A program made the position numbers and the translations under genes. Under the pieces are notes generated by a model. The model did not search any database and had not been told where the DNA came from. It saw nothing but the letters and a program-made list of their open reading frames with translations. Positions 1-12,214 of a stretch of DNA of 64,000 nt are shown piece by piece. Position 1 is the stretch's first letter, and every line of letters begins with the position of its first letter. Origin of the DNA: Ligula intestinalis (taxonomy: Eukaryota > Platyhelminthes > Cestoda > Diphyllobothriidea > Diphyllobothriidae); NCBI GenBank assembly GCA_036362985.1, contig JAYGXS010000001.1, positions 75,044,027-75,108,026 of the forward strand, read 5' to 3'.

Positions 1-350
1 TTTGTCGCCCTTTTTTGCACCTGGATATGAAGGTCAGTATCTTTTCTCATCCATGGTGTTATCATTATATATTTGTGAGATCTCAGTTTTTCACCAATAG
101 GTCAAATGAAGTATTCAAACCCGACAACTGACCTATTAGTTATTTTGTTAGGTAGTAATCTGTTGGACTTTAAATCGACTGTCAAACATTATTTTATTTG
201 TTCTTATCTAAATCTTCATCATTTACCCCCTGTAGTTATCATGCCTGTTAGTTTTCCTATATTTGAAAAAGGCTATTAAAGTATATAGCCTCAGCATTCT
301 GCAATGAAAAAAGCTGTGATGCGCAATAATAGGCCATTCACAAGACAAAA
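1..350. other. Unassigned AT-rich sequence
   Basis: I see no coding exon, RNA or repeat structure here. The boundary with the composite inverted repeat starting at 351 is inferred only from where the inverted match ends. Confidence 0.3.
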
Positions 351-377
351 GAGTTGACCCAAGTGTGAAAAACTCTA

Positions 378-458
378 GGCGTTTGGCGGGATTTGAACCC
401 GCGCATCAGAGAAAGCCTTTACCGGAGGCTAATGCTCTACCGCTAAGCTACAAACGCC
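378..458 (-). tRNA. tRNA-like sequence, left copy, probably not functional
   Basis: Read on the minus strand, the ends GGCGTTTG and CAAACGCC pair perfectly. Box A (TAGCTTAGCGGTAGAGC) and box B (GGGTTCAAATCCC) are clear, and the T arm GCGGG/CCCGC is intact. The most stable anticodon arm is AGCCT/AGGCT, but its 7-base loop has C where tRNAs have U33, and there are extra bases before it. These defects and its position inside a duplicated mobile-looking repeat suggest a tRNA-derived pseudogene or cargo, not a working tRNA gene. Confidence 0.5.
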
Positions 459-704
459 CGCTTCACGCCATGAGCTTAATCACACTTGGATCGATATTAC
501 CCGCTCAACTTTTCGCTCATATGGAATCCACCAATATAGGAGCAAGTTGACTGCCCAAGCAGGATTTCCTAAGCAATCATCTAGAATCCACCAGAATGAC
601 TACTAGGCTGACTTAATTATCAAGTTGGTTTGGCAGATTTGCTTAATTTGAGTTGACCACACTTGATATCGATCCAAGTGTGATTAAACTCATGGCGTGA
701 AGCG

Positions 705-785
705 GGCTTTTGTAGCTTAGCGGTAGAGCATTAGCCTCCGGTAAAGGCTTTCTCTGATGCGCGGGTTCAAATCCCGCCAAACGCC
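705..785 (+). tRNA. tRNA-like sequence, right copy, inside 37-bp TIRs
   Basis: This is the inverted twin of the copy at 378-458, with the same box A, box B and T arm. The acceptor strand reads GGCTTTTG here, which breaks one pair against CAAACGCC. It lies between the perfect terminal repeats at 622-658 and 804-840. The same anticodon-loop defect (no U33) argues against function. Confidence 0.5.
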
Positions 786-840
786 TAGAGTTTTTCACAC
801 TTGGGTCAACTCAAATTAAGCAAATCTGCCAAACCAACTT

Positions 841-2555
841 AATAACTCCCTATCTCCCTAGTTGAGTAACTCAGATTCTGATCTGCCAGCTAATTAGCGA
901 TTGCGGGGGAAATTATGTTAACAGCCTAATGCACCCACCGAGGTTATGTCTCGTATACTTTCACGCAGGTATCAGTTGAGTGCACTCAAAACAGCAGTAA
1001 CACATGAAAATCGTAGGTTTAAATATTCTTTCGAGACATTTGAAGGATCGCAAGCTACAAAAGAATCTTCCACAGTTGCAATTTAAACCACATATCACCT
1101 GCATGCATGAGGTTTGTTTACAAAATCTGCAACTAAATTGCTCAGCCGGAATAATAAGCTTATCTTGAGAGCTAGAGGCAAGGAGCTATTCATTGATCAC
1201 ACACCTGACAGGTATGGTCGCTATAGCTCCAAAAAACCATGAATAGTGTCAGATCGTAGTGTATGCGGTTTTAATCAGCCTTGTAGCCTGCATTTTCGCA
1301 TAAGTAAGAACTATATTTAGTGTTTATAAATATTGCTGGAAGGTGCAAAATTCTGGGGAGGTAGTAGAAAACGAGTCTTTGTATGCGTTCGTTGAAATGT
1401 TTCAACATCAACGAACCCAAGAACAATTAAAAATAGCAGGCATCAGTTAAATATATTTATAAATTTGCAACGGTCTCCGAATATAGCGAGAATGGATCAC
1501 TAAATGGCGTTTACGAACAGTGGCCAACGGTAGTGGGCATGCGATTCTGAGTTGTTCTACCTTAGTTTAAAATGCACGCATACACCACGGTGTAAGGATT
1601 CTATTGCAGTGCTACAAACGACTATTGAAGGATGCGAACATAAACCTTATAAAAGCGTGAGCACATATCGATCAACCGAGGTCCGTGAGCTCTGTTCATT
1701 TCCAATCTTCCAATCTTGAATGTAGTTAACAGATAAAAGCTGTGTTAACGTAGCGTCTACCTTGATTTTTTGCTGTCTCAAATTTTCGCTGTTTCCGAAT
1801 GCGCCACTGGATTTCTTCACGAAAAGCTTTCGTTTCAGTACAAACCACTCCATCGCTGTTTAATCTGCCAAAGCAATTATGACTGTACAGACACCGCAAA
1901 TGGTGCTCGCAATTACCGAAGTGACCTACGTTTGCGGTTAAAAAGATATGGCAACGAGCTATTCTCAACGTCTCTATTTTTTTCTGGCAGAGGATATACT
2001 ACACCGTCATTGTCCGTATCAAAATTGCATTACTGCATCACCAATGTAACCATAAGTATTATTGTATCCTTATCAAATATCGCGAAAAGTTGCGAGTTTT
2101 TACAATCTCATGAAAAACATATTGCTTTACATAGCAAGAAGTACAGGATCATAACTTTGGGTTCGCCAGCAATAACTGTAATTTATCTGATAAGGATGGA
2201 TATCAAAATAAAAATGCGATTATTTAAAGGCTACATCATTTGCATTCTTATATCCCTAATGTAATTACCTTGAATAAGGACATTATTGTTGACTAGGATA
2301 TTGTTAGTGAGCTTTTCTGCTCGGGTTGCTGAAATCTGATGCCTAAGACGGCTTTGTAAATGAATGGATGCTTACCAGAAAAGAAGAAGAAACTTGAATT
2401 GTCATTGATTGTGATTGTCGCAGATGTGTAGATATACTTTACCGGAATGTGAAGCAAAACAAACGTCCTATCTCTCGTCAGTCACTTCAAGGAGAACCGC
2501 AGCTCAGACTCGTGACCTCCAAATTGCACTTCACAATTTTGTAAATTCAAATTAC
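841..2555. other. No recognisable gene
   Basis: An open frame at 1,770-2,264 (+, 164 codons) is the longest here. It has no domain I recognise, low-complexity AT-rich codon use and no convincing splice context. Nothing else stands out. Confidence 0.3.
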
Positions 2556-2602
2556 GAATAAAAGTATTGTCCCAGCGATCAAGTCTTGATCTTCTCTTCG
2601 TC
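2556..2602 (+). repeat. PLE-A 3' tail scrap
   Basis: The stretch around 2,556-2,602 (GAATAAAAGTATTGTCCCAG, then GCGATCAAGTCTTGATCTTC) matches the last part of the Penelope-like tails found at 18.1, 42.8 and 51.4 kb. Only the terminal portion is left. Confidence 0.5.
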
Positions 2603-3193
2603 TTCTCAAGTTAGCAGCCATAAAAACATGTGCTTGACGAGCCCTCTTATTTGGAATATTTTAGGAATCTCGATGGAGGAGTTGGCTAAAAGTGTTAAAA
2701 ATCATCACTGGAGGAAGACACAGCGGATGCATACTCACTCGTGCCATTGGCATTCGCCGAACTATGTCCCCGTTCGGAGACATGACCAACAGCTGTGCCA
2801 GTGATCAACGTGATATTAGGTGCCAACAGCCGGACGAACCACCGCACCGTCATTTCTAAGGGTGAGACTTCAACTGCAGCTACGCAGTCGACCACAATGC
2901 CATTTGAATTGCAACAACTGTTGAGGATAAATGAAAGCATCTGGTTCATGCCATTCAGGCAACCGCACTAGAAGTCCCCAGTCGAGCGTAACAACAGCGT
3001 CAGGACTGGGTCAGCGATACTAATAAAGGCATCGTTGTCTGCTACTTGAAAAGACCAGGCCAAACAAGTGAAAGCATCAAATCAGCGACAACAAACGCGG
3101 AAACATTATTCTCAGAAATTATACTATGATATATTCCCGGATCTAAATGCACTTATTAGGAGGGGGAGAAGGGGTTGGCAAATTCGAATAACT
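2603..3193. other. No recognisable gene
   Basis: Short open frames on both strands at 2,586-2,949 overlap each other and show no known domain. I see nothing I can support. Confidence 0.3.
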
Positions 3194-3425
3194 CAGTTGA
3201 CCCAATTGTGAAAAATTCGTGAGTCAGTTGAGTTTTTAAGATCTGCCAATTTCCTAGTAATAAGATATACTTGGTAGTCATTCTGGTGGATTCAAGACTC
3301 CATATGTGCTGGGTGGGTAAATTGACCCAAGTGTTATTGTATTAACGGCTCTCTGTGTGCTTTCGTAGCTCAATTTGGTTACAACGTTTGATGTGGGTTC
3401 GGATTCCACCGAGACCACGATTATT
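3194..3425 (+). repeat. Diverged relative of the tRNA-bearing inverted-repeat family
   Basis: CAGTTGACCCAATTGTGAAA at 3,194 resembles the arm at 351. Blocks such as TAGTCATTCTGGTGGATTC and GACCCAAGTGTTATT match the reverse complement of 480-620. At about 3,358-3,419 is a shortened tRNA-like sequence: box A TAGCTCAATTTGG and T arm GTGGG/TTCCAC are present, but the anticodon arm is mostly lost. Confidence 0.5.
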
Positions 3426-3825
3426 TTGCAATTGGATCAATTTATCTAAATGCATTTGCCGATACGTAGCTTGAGCATGGAAGCCCAGAAAATAGAGAAT
3501 GGCTTAAGGGAAGCGAATCAGAATGCTAGAACAAGGGAAAGAATATCTAAAACATCACGGAAAAATCAATAATAACTCTATGCGTAACCAACCATAAGGG
3601 AAATGCCGAGAAAAACTAATTAACCTCCACAATACCTCTGTGAGCCCATTAAAACAGTCCACCGTAATAGGCCACAATGCTGTGCCTCAACAAAGTGAAT
3701 CGCGATGGGCTCTGGAACGTAATCCGGTAGGAATGACTTGTATGGCCACCTAGTCAAGACACGGTAATAGGAACCACCCACAATGCACGCGGATTTGCAC
3801 TAAATTCGGGGCAAATTAGGTTTAA
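3426..3825. other. No recognisable feature
   Basis: This 400-base interval holds no open frame or repeat I can assign. Confidence 0.3.
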
Positions 3826-3985
3826 GGTTAGTGGTAAGTTAAGAATTAGGTTTAGGTTTGTGATTAATGTCAGCGTCAGAATTATGTTAAGGGTTAGGGT
3901 TTAGGTTCGAATTAAGGGTAAGGCTAGGGTAAAGATTAAGGTTATAGTTGCGTTTTGGGTTAACGTTAGTGTTTGGGCTAAGGCA
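3826..3985 (+). repeat. Degenerate telomere-like repeat (TTAGGG-type)
   Basis: About 160 bases are built of six-base units close to TTAGGG, such as TTAAGGGTTAGGGTTTAGG, with many substitutions (GTTAGT, GATTAAGG, GTTTTGGG). The animal telomere unit is TTAGGG. An interior, decayed tract like this may be an old interstitial telomeric site or a satellite seed. Confidence 0.6.
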
Positions 3986-4403
3986 CAGGAATCTATACTC
4001 GTACTGAAATTTCTCTCAAGGTGACCTATTTTAGGTAGGTGGGGCGTTCATCTTCTCGTGTCTTGCTTAAGCGGCCATACAACTCATCCTTACCTACACT
4101 CCTAAGACCCATGTGTCCTGAATGATTCGTGCAAATTTTAAACAGCCTATACGACAGGACGTTTTCCTCGGTCACAAGCAAGGGCAAAACTCTCGTAAGC
4201 CCTCTTCTATGACACAAGGGCTGGAGTGGGACTGTGTAATCCCCCCATCCCACCCCAGTCTCTGGTAATGCTCTCTATCATAGTGGTGGACGCCTACTAT
4301 AAGACTCGACCGGAAACTAGCCTCAGTTACCGCAATGATAGACCGCTGCTCAATAGATGGTGCATGACGGCACTTTCAGTGCCAGTCTTAATCTGCAGGA
4401 CAG

Positions 4404-4560
4404 TGGGTCTGTGCCTCAAGGGTTAGAATGTTGGACTTCTAATCAAAAGGTTTGAGCCTCAGGTGGTGCAACACCTGTGATTGGGTTTGACTGGCTAATG
4501 GTGGCTAATGAGCCAGAAATGTCCATCCCAGTCTCCTTTGTCTTTGTTGGTAAAGTTTAT
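4404..4560 (+). repeat. SINE, tRNA-derived head plus hammerhead-type body (copy 1)
   Basis: The head at about 4,404-4,465 has a box A-like GCCTCAAGGGTTAGAATG, an anticodon-arm segment GACTTCTAATC like that of tRNA-Arg(UCU), and a box B-like GGTTTGAGCC. The body from about 4,480 to 4,545 is shared with the copy at 48.9 kb, including the hammerhead core at 4,489-4,533. There is no protein coding. Mobility would depend on a LINE supplied in trans. Confidence 0.65.
4489..4533 (+). ncRNA. Hammerhead-ribozyme-type core in SINE, mutated
   Basis: Stem I is GACTGG (4,489-4,494) with CCAGTC (4,528-4,533). Stem II is TGGCT/AGCCA with loop AATG, followed by GAAA (4,516-4,519). A 2-bp stem III with loop GTCC precedes the cleavage site after ATC. 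The conserved CTGATGA has become CTAATGG (4,495-4,501), so this copy is probably inactive. Helix order is that of a type I hammerhead with a minimal stem III. Confidence 0.6.
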
Positions 4561-5352
4561 TTATCTTCGAGTCGCCATGAGTAATCTTAATGGCCTTTTG
4601 TTCGCCTACGTGTGCTTGCATTTTTGACGCAATACCGGCAAGGAAAGGACAGTGGTCATGCATCAATTGGGTAAAAGGGTTGAATATAACGAATGCCACA
4701 TCAACGACTATGAAACTCAAATCACGCTATTGGGCCAATTCGCGTACTTCGAAATCAATATCTCATGAAAGAGCTAAATAGAAAACCAGCCACAGTATCT
4801 TTATCAACATAAAGATGAATATTGTGGCATAGCCGCGTACACCCATCTGTCAGAGGACCCACTCGTCCCCCCATATTACCATTAGAGCTCACTCTCGAGC
4901 CTCCACCGCTTGGCGGCTAGGATATAGACCTATATTTTTCACATCATCTCTGGCCTAGGTTCTTTTCTTCAAAAACCAACATTCCAGGATGAGGAGTGTG
5001 GATTAGATCAAACGCGTTCGTTAACTTTATACTCCTGATTGTGAAACCCTTGCAAAATTGCTTAAATACAAGGTCACGTAGAGTTCTGGTGATAATTGGG
5101 ATCATTTTACTAATAAAAATGTACAGAGTTAATTCCCGTAACACGCTAACATAATAACATCAAGAACGTTAAAGACACTATGATCTGACTATTCAGAGTT
5201 TCCTCAGCAGATTGTATTATCTACGTCATCTATAAGGTACACGACCAACCTTGATAAATGTTTTTTAAGCAAAATATAAACAGCCGTTTCAATGCTCTGC
5301 TTTAGTGAATAAGGAAGACAACTCTTCTAAAAGATAGCTATCATGGCAAGTA
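4561..5352. other. No recognisable gene
   Basis: Overlapping short frames on both strands at 4,505-4,781 cover part of the SINE and its flank and look like chance. I see no domain or RNA in the rest. Confidence 0.3.
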
Positions 5353-6021
5353 CAGTATGGCGAGTGCTGCAAGCTACCTTCCGCAATTTAAAAAAGATAG
5401 TTAAGCAATCAAAAAACAACATTGCGTAGGGTTGCAATACTGTTTATCATGCAGTCCAATTTCAATTATTATCAGTCACGCTAGGATGCCGATTCTGTGA
5501 TGAGTTTCTTTCTGACCGCTATGAAAAACTTGATTCTGTAAAAAATGGCTTCTTATAAAGTAGGCATTTTATCAGTGATTTCGACTGCCTTTATAGCTTC
5601 AAATATATTTTATCGAAAACATGCACGAAAAAACCTCCCTTGTACTTATTTGCTGGGAAATTAGTCCTTCTTTAAATATTATTCTTCAAGGAAGGGTTTA
5701 CTTCAGTTTTAAAACGTTTATAATTTTGAGCTTTTTTAAGGATGTCCGGTGTTTATTCATGATGCATCGTATGCATGAATTTGTTAATTCTTCCACAGAT
5801 ATTTGCGGCATAATCCATGTCTAGTGCGAAATTCTAAGATATCGATGCAACCACTTCTACAAACCGTACGCAGGAACGTGCTTTTTCTAAAACAGGATGA
5901 CCACAGCATTCCGTTTGTAAAAATCGAATTCAGTTTTAGCAGTTGGTAGATTACAAAATCGTTCGGCACTCAAGAAAATTTTTTAAAATCGAAAGAAATC
6001 CTTCCTTTAAGAAATAAAGGT
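5353..6021. mobile_element. Foldback DNA element, right end truncated (copy 3)
   Basis: The left arm starts TA|CAGTATGGCGAGTGC and matches the 14.1-kb element closely through the segment ATACTGTTTATCATGCAGTC and the cysteine-free AT-rich interior. The right arm (about 5,960-6,021) matches the inner part of the right arm at 14,770-14,815, then stops, so about a third of the element is missing. There is no transposase; it belongs to the same family as 8,872-9,862 and 14,136-15,130. Confidence 0.65.
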
Positions 6022-8871
6022 TTGCGAAAACGTCATTGACCAAATACGCATCTTCTGAGTTCTTTTCAGTGTATGAACAACAGGAACTTAAGATGTTATG
6101 GACACAGTCGACATTTGAATGGTAAAGCTGCTTTTGTATTAACATCTGCAGAGTGACTTTTTTATCTTACTGTTTAAATTTTGTATTTTATTATTCCCGA
6201 TCTTTCATCAGCCCAATCTCGTTTTTCTAATCCATAATGAACTCGGGCAGCTGTATGATCTCATTTTTTAGCTTACATTCCTTAACTCGAAAATACTTTC
6301 GCAATTCTATATCTACAGTTTGAACTCTGACATTTTCCCCTTTCCCTGTTCATATTTCTTGATTCCAACTACGGTATTTCAAACATCTTGTCAGCTGAGG
6401 AGTAGACACAAAGTGCGCTATACTCAACACATAGTCCTTTCGTACGACATTTTGCCTTTTTATACATATTGATGATTTTCCCTTTTATCACCTAGTTGTT
6501 TATTTGATTGCACAAAGGTACTCAAAAATGGCCGTATTACTAAATATAAGGTGCACACAACATGCCCAGGAGCATGAAAATAACTTTTCAACTTAAAGCA
6601 GAGGCAGTCCTCCAGCATTGACACAAATATGTCCTGGCTGGAAAAGAAAAGCAGCATCTTTTATGAAAACTAAACTAAATGGTCTGGTTTGGAAAGTAAG
6701 AATACAAAGTTTAAGAGAATATGATTTGCATATACTTGGACGTCCAATTTAATAAAGTGGAATGCTTCAATTTAGGAAGATAAATGTCAGCTTTTTACGG
6801 ATACATTATGGAAAAATATATTCATGTGAAATTAAATGGAGATTTGTTCACAGGCATAACTCTTCAAATATGAACATAATCCTCAGTTAGTTCAGTTCAG
6901 TTTTATATGGGAAATAAAGGTAAATACTTTTGTCACGAAAAAGTTTGATTTTAAATAAGCGATCCGTGGTTCTATAATTTGTATTTAAAAGAAGACGGGA
7001 TAGTGGTTTTGAAATCATTCCATAAGATACAAATAGGAAAAACACTGAAAAACTTAAATCTTAGCCTTTATGTAGTTTTCCTAAAAAATACATCCGTAAA
7101 TGTTAATGTTTTGTTTAAGGGTCTGACTATGCGCATTGATTTTTGAATCAAATTATGATAATCATACATGCATTTTCGGGGGCACAAATAGCTCTTACTG
7201 AAGATAGTTTTTGCAAACAGGGCCGTCATTTTTAAAAAATATTTTTAATGAGGTGTTTTCTTAAAGTCAAAAATTTTCCTCTCTCTCAATAACTGAATTT
7301 AAAGATATAATCTGGTCAATTAAATCGCGTTAGGGAAAATTGTGTGTTTTTTTTATGATAAATGATTTCACTTACCGAGAAATTATACTCAACATAGAGT
7401 ATTTTTTTTCTTTTCAGTAGCCGCCTATGTTTTTGACTAAGAAAACAAATTTAAAAGTCAAACTGCTACCGTATATAAAAGTGTTTTTCAAGATCAAATC
7501 ATTAGATTTTGCATTTAAAAAGGGTCTCGGTGGAATTCCAGATTGTGCTAATGCCTTCAGCAGAATTCTCTTTGGTAAATGTCACTTAAAAATTAATTTA
7601 TTATGGCAAGTATTTTTTCGATCGAGAGGGCATCACCGAAAATATTAACTGCCAATTGTCTGAAAGGTATAGCTTCTCACCTATAATTTCAGTCACTTTT
7701 GAATCCAAAAAAACTAAGCATAGTGGGAGACTGGAGTTTGATGATGAAAACTCTTAGGCCTGCAGTTCAGCCTTCGTCTCATAAAACACGAATGTGACAA
7801 TGCAGCTTCTGGAGTTAAGAATTTATAGCTAATTTTGGGTGATAAGTTAGCTAGATACACGCCCGACGGCTGCAAAAAACGGTTTTTCTTTATAGAAAAA
7901 GAAATATCTGAGGCACATTGTTACCAAAAGGACCTTAAAAGGCATTCGCCTAAATTTTCCTGGAAAACACTGAACTGAACATGATGAATGTGGCACAGTA
8001 ATGATCACCAATGGTTGGCAAACTGCATTCCCTGCAAACTTTTTAATCAGAAAAGCTGTTGAAGAGAGTTCATCGAATGTTAGTCAGGTCGCAAAAGTAA
8101 TTGGTGAGTCATCTAAACTATCGGGTAGATTATCATAAAGTAGGGAATTTTGATCGTTCTCTTGCAAAACAGTTTAAATCTTTTTAGAAGTTACTCATTT
8201 TTCCTAGCACCCTTCAATTTATTTTCGTTATTTGATTCACTTCTTCTCAACTTTCGTAACACAGCTTTCAAGCTTTCATTCAGACGCATGCCAATCATAG
8301 GCATAAACAATGCGCAAATCGAGGATTCAAGACGTCATGTGGGCCCCAACGAAGCCTTCTTGGCCATTTATAGGATCTTATAAACGATAACAAGTACCTG
8401 GGTCAACGTCTGTTAGTAGTGGTAGCAAGAGTACTTGCTATCAGGTTAAGGAACCCGGTTTTGTGTGCTCAAAAACACATTCTACATGCACCGTGTCTGC
8501 TATGGCCCACGATCGCTTAAGTACATTAACTCTTCGCTTTCTTTTGTCCCTTCCCCTTCAAACGCCTCCAGCAAGCCTTTACTGTCGCTAAACCAGCCGT
8601 CTTTTACCGCCACTGCTGCCCCCTTTCCTATATCCCCAATGAAAGACTTCTGGGACAAACACTCTTGACCGTGTCTTTAAACTTGTACCTCAGGCCACTT
8701 AAATGTACTGTTCCCATAACACAATTTGTGCAAGGTACTGCTCTTCTAAATTAAAATGATAAATCTCAAAATGCAAAACGTTAAACGTGGTTTAATAACA
8801 GAAAAAATAAGTATTTGACTTTAATAAACGGTGGCGTATATCAGTCTCCGTGTCCGCACGGGTCCTAAGTA
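6022..8871. other. AT-rich stretch with no recognised gene
   Basis: A good acceptor-like tract (TTTTTTTTCTTTTCAG ending at 7,418) leads into sequence that is closed in all three frames within about 25 bases, so I do not call an exon. No repeat family seen elsewhere in the window is evident. Confidence 0.3.
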
Positions 8872-9862
8872 CAGTAGACTCCATCGATCATGCAATATTT
8901 CGACATATGCGAAAGACTTATACTCTTTTGCTAATCGGAATTGACTCCAGCAGTGATACTGATTATCATGTAGTGTATCCTGAGGTCATAACAAGCATGA
9001 TAGGATGCGAGCTTCATAACAAGCATAGTTCTGATCACTAGTAAAACGTATCTATCGTGATAACTAGCTACTTAAATAGTATGCCTTTTTATCGTTGATT
9101 TTGATTGCCCTTATAAATTCCAATATATTTTATGCACAACATGCACGAGAGACTTTTTGGTACTGGGTTGATAGAAAATTACACGTTCTTTAATTTTATA
9201 CTCAAAGAAAGGAAAGCTTTCAGTTTTAAAAAAGTTGCCTAATTGCCAAACAATTTTCTAAGCGAGTAAATGCTACACTCGAATTCAAGGTATAAAAACT
9301 GCGCACTGTGTGCATCCTGTTTTAGGAAATGTACATTTTTGCCTACAGTTTCATGAAGATGTCACCTGATAGTCATCAAATACTAAAATAGATTTGGAAT
9401 ATATATTTTATGCAGTATAGGCTGCACTTATAAATTAAGGTATACGATTTATTATGGATGAAGACCTAACAATTGTATAAAAGCTCATAATTAGCAACTA
9501 ATTTAAAACCAAAAGCTTCTTTTTCTTTGAGTATAAAATTTAAAGAACACGTAGTTTTCTATCAAACAAGTATAAAAATAATTTTTTAAGCATGTTTTGC
9601 ATAAAATATATTCAAATTTATAAAGGCAAACAAAATCAATGATAAAAAGGCATGCTACTTAAGAAGCTAGTTCTTACAATTGATACGTTTTATAAGTGGT
9701 CAGTACTAAGCTCGTTTAAAAGCTCGCCTCCTCTCATGACCAAAATGACTTCAAAATACACTACAAGATAATACGTATCACAACTGGAGTCTTTTCCGAT
9801 TACTGAAAGAGTATGAGTCTTTCGCATACGTCGAAATATTGCATGATCAACGGCGTCTACTG
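8872..9862. mobile_element. Foldback DNA element (copy 1), complete
   Basis: Inverted arms of roughly 390 bp (8,872 to about 9,260, and about 9,480 to 9,862) diverge by scattered substitutions and short indels. The ends are CAG...CTG flanked by TA on both sides, which is the target and terminus style of the Tc1/mariner group. Length is 991 bp, nearly the same as the 14.1-kb member. The interior shares blocks such as TTATAAATTC and ATATATTTTAT with the other copies, while the outer about 100 bp differ. No transposase is encoded, so it would depend on one in trans. Confidence 0.75.
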
Positions 9863-12214
9863 TATTGCATACTTAGTTATAAAAATATTTTAGCTCAGAA
9901 TTTACTAAGAGACCCCATTCTGGATAAGTCCTTTGATGTTCATTTTCTGTTGCATTGTATTACATTTGTGTCCGGTGAAGTTGTCTCTTTCGGTCTTTTT
10001 TGGTCCTTATGTATTATAGCTACGTACTTAAATTTTTAAGTTGGTTTAATTACCTGTACACCTCTGATTTTCTTCGCACCATCTATCGATCTAACAGGGA
10101 CTTTCTGATTACATTGGAATGCACAACGGTTCTCGGGAACTACCGCATACTTACAAATTTGAAGTAAGGTGATTTGCCTTACCTCGCTGTCTTTTGTACT
10201 TTTTAAGCTTTTTTTCTAGTTGGTTTTGTTGATACTTCTGGAAAATATCTCTCAGTGATTTCGCCCGAGGTTTGGGCACACCCCCGAACATGCACGCGTT
10301 CGCCGTTGGTCGGGCGGGGGGTAAGCGATGATATAAAAGATACCTTCAGTGTCTTTTCCCAAGGTTTGAGTACGCAACCCAACTTGCTCTCGTTACATTT
10401 TTATTGGGCATTCAAACTGGGTTCTAATTTCTTCCCTGGCATGCCCAGCTTGTCCTCTTCCTTAAAATCACTCGTTCGTATGCCTACGGGCGCGCTTCAC
10501 ACTTTTCCCAGACTACCCAAGACACAATTCTACCTTGTTCCTGGGGCTGCAGAAAAAGTGGACCTTCCTATGCTCGTGTTAGTGGAAAGGCATTCACTTC
10601 AACTTCCATGTAACTGAATGGTGAACGCCTTGGCGCAACGTCGACGCCAGGATCCCTGATCCAAGATCAGCGTTTCCCGAAGACGTATTGGCTGTTGCAG
10701 GGGGGATTATCCTCACCCCCACCGACCGTATGGTTGCATCTGGCCATTCTCGACTCAGTCACCAGAAGTAAAATGTTCAATCAGCAGTCACAATCCGCAT
10801 GGCGATTACCGCCAATATTTTCACATAAAGCATTGGCTGCAAACACCCTCAAATAATGCACATATTTCTGTAAAATCTTTGCTAAAATTCGTTCGTATTT
10901 GAGAACTCAGTTCGCCTTTGCAGTTTATGAAGTATTCTCTCATTTTCTGTGTGGAAAGTTTCTCTCTTGGCTGTCATTTCACTCAAACCCTTTTGTCTTT
11001 GACTGACTCTTACTGATTCCTCTCGTAATCGTTAAGCAAAACACAAAGGATAACCGTTATTCCTTTGCATACCAAGCAAAGTATACAAAGAAACAATACA
11101 TATCCTCATCTGCTTCTGTACGAAGCACCAAGCGGATGAAAAACGACTTATAAATTATTCAAACCAGGTTAGAATGAGGCAGCTTGAGTCTAACTGGTTC
11201 AATTTCTAGCTAAAGCGTGCAGTACTTTCGTTCGACGCTGAAGAAAAGTGACCCTTTTGGGACAAAAAAATATTTTCAGATTGCTTTGATGAGGGAAATA
11301 CCAACGTGCCTGTTCCTTCAAAGTCTCGCCTTTTATCGTAGGGTATGGATCCCATCATTCGCAGTTATTACAAGCGGCCAAAAATCTTCACAGCACGGCC
11401 AACGTGCTGACAAGAGGTGAGAAGAAATTAAGTTATGCAACGGTTGACTTTCTGTAGTAGTTGAATAATTCAAAACCCACGTGAGAAACAAAAATGACAA
11501 AGTAATCTACTCAATATGTTTGCGTTTATAATCTGGCAACGCGTTGAAAGCACTGTTTGTGTAAGTGTGCAAGTGTGTGTAAGTGTCCAAAAAAAATTGA
11601 GAGTTTCTCGTTGGAAAATATTCGTGTGGTTGATGGTAGGCATAGATTGGCCATTTGTATTGCGCTCTGATTTTCACGAAGCCAACACACGTGATCCACT
11701 GCGTGACTACCAGCGAGATATATTAGCATCTGACGTATAAAAAAATTCGGCATCTTTACTGATCATTGTGTCGAGTGAGATTTGTGTTTCCAAAACTAGC
11801 ACTGAAAGATGTAAACAGTGTCAATACTACAAAACTGAACTCTTGCTCGAACAACGTCTCAGACGGCCGTGTCTTTCCCATAGTAAGGGTAATATAAGCA
11901 TATAGTGATAATCCTTCTACACACTCTTTCATTAAGGGCCAAGACGGGCACCTTACTTTTTCTTCTAGATCAGTGAGAAGCAAAAGGTAACCTTGAAGTG
12001 ATCAACCAAACTGTTATTATTTTAGCAGACTAAAACTCTATGATTAAAAAAGTTCCCTGGATTACATTTTCGAACTTTGTTCTTTTATAACTCCTAATTA
12101 TTTCTGGAAAAACCACTTAAATATACTGCAACACACATGAATTCTCTTTAAAATATAAATTTCCTTACATCGCACGTGTTTTAAATGGCTTATAATCACG
12201 AAAGAAAGCAGTCA
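9863..12214. other. No recognised gene; GC-rich patch at 10.25-10.75 kb
   Basis: A 120-codon open frame (+, 10,255-10,617) lies in a GC-rich patch unlike its surroundings, which hints at an old repeat insertion. Its protein shows no domain I know. A GT-rich run sits at about 11,555-11,590. I see nothing else to support. Confidence 0.3.

Larger units (their letters stand above)
351..840. repeat. Composite inverted repeat carrying two tRNA-like sequences
   Basis: Two inverted arms of about 145 bp (351 to about 499, and about 667 to 812) each contain the same tRNA-like sequence in opposite orientation. The right half is itself a compact element: perfect 37-bp terminal inverted repeats at 622-658 and 804-840, starting AAGTTGGTTTGGCAG, enclose 145 bp with the tRNA-like sequence in it. 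The left arm keeps only the innermost part of that terminal repeat (GAGTTGACCC at 351). No transposase is present, so this is a MITE-like or foldback structure. I see no clear target-site duplication. Confidence 0.7.

Noticed and set aside
378..785. Two functional tRNA genes
   Set aside because: The anticodon arm has no U33 and extra bases, one acceptor pair is broken in the right copy, and both lie in a duplicated inverted-repeat structure with relatives at 3.4 and 21.2 kb.
7419..7648. Exon after a strong pyrimidine tract and CAG at 7,418
   Set aside because: All three frames close within about 25 bases of the acceptor; the longer frame starts inside it by chance.
10255..10617. Plus-strand protein gene of 120 codons
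   Set aside because: No domain, no splice or expression signal; the frame probably reflects local GC-richness.
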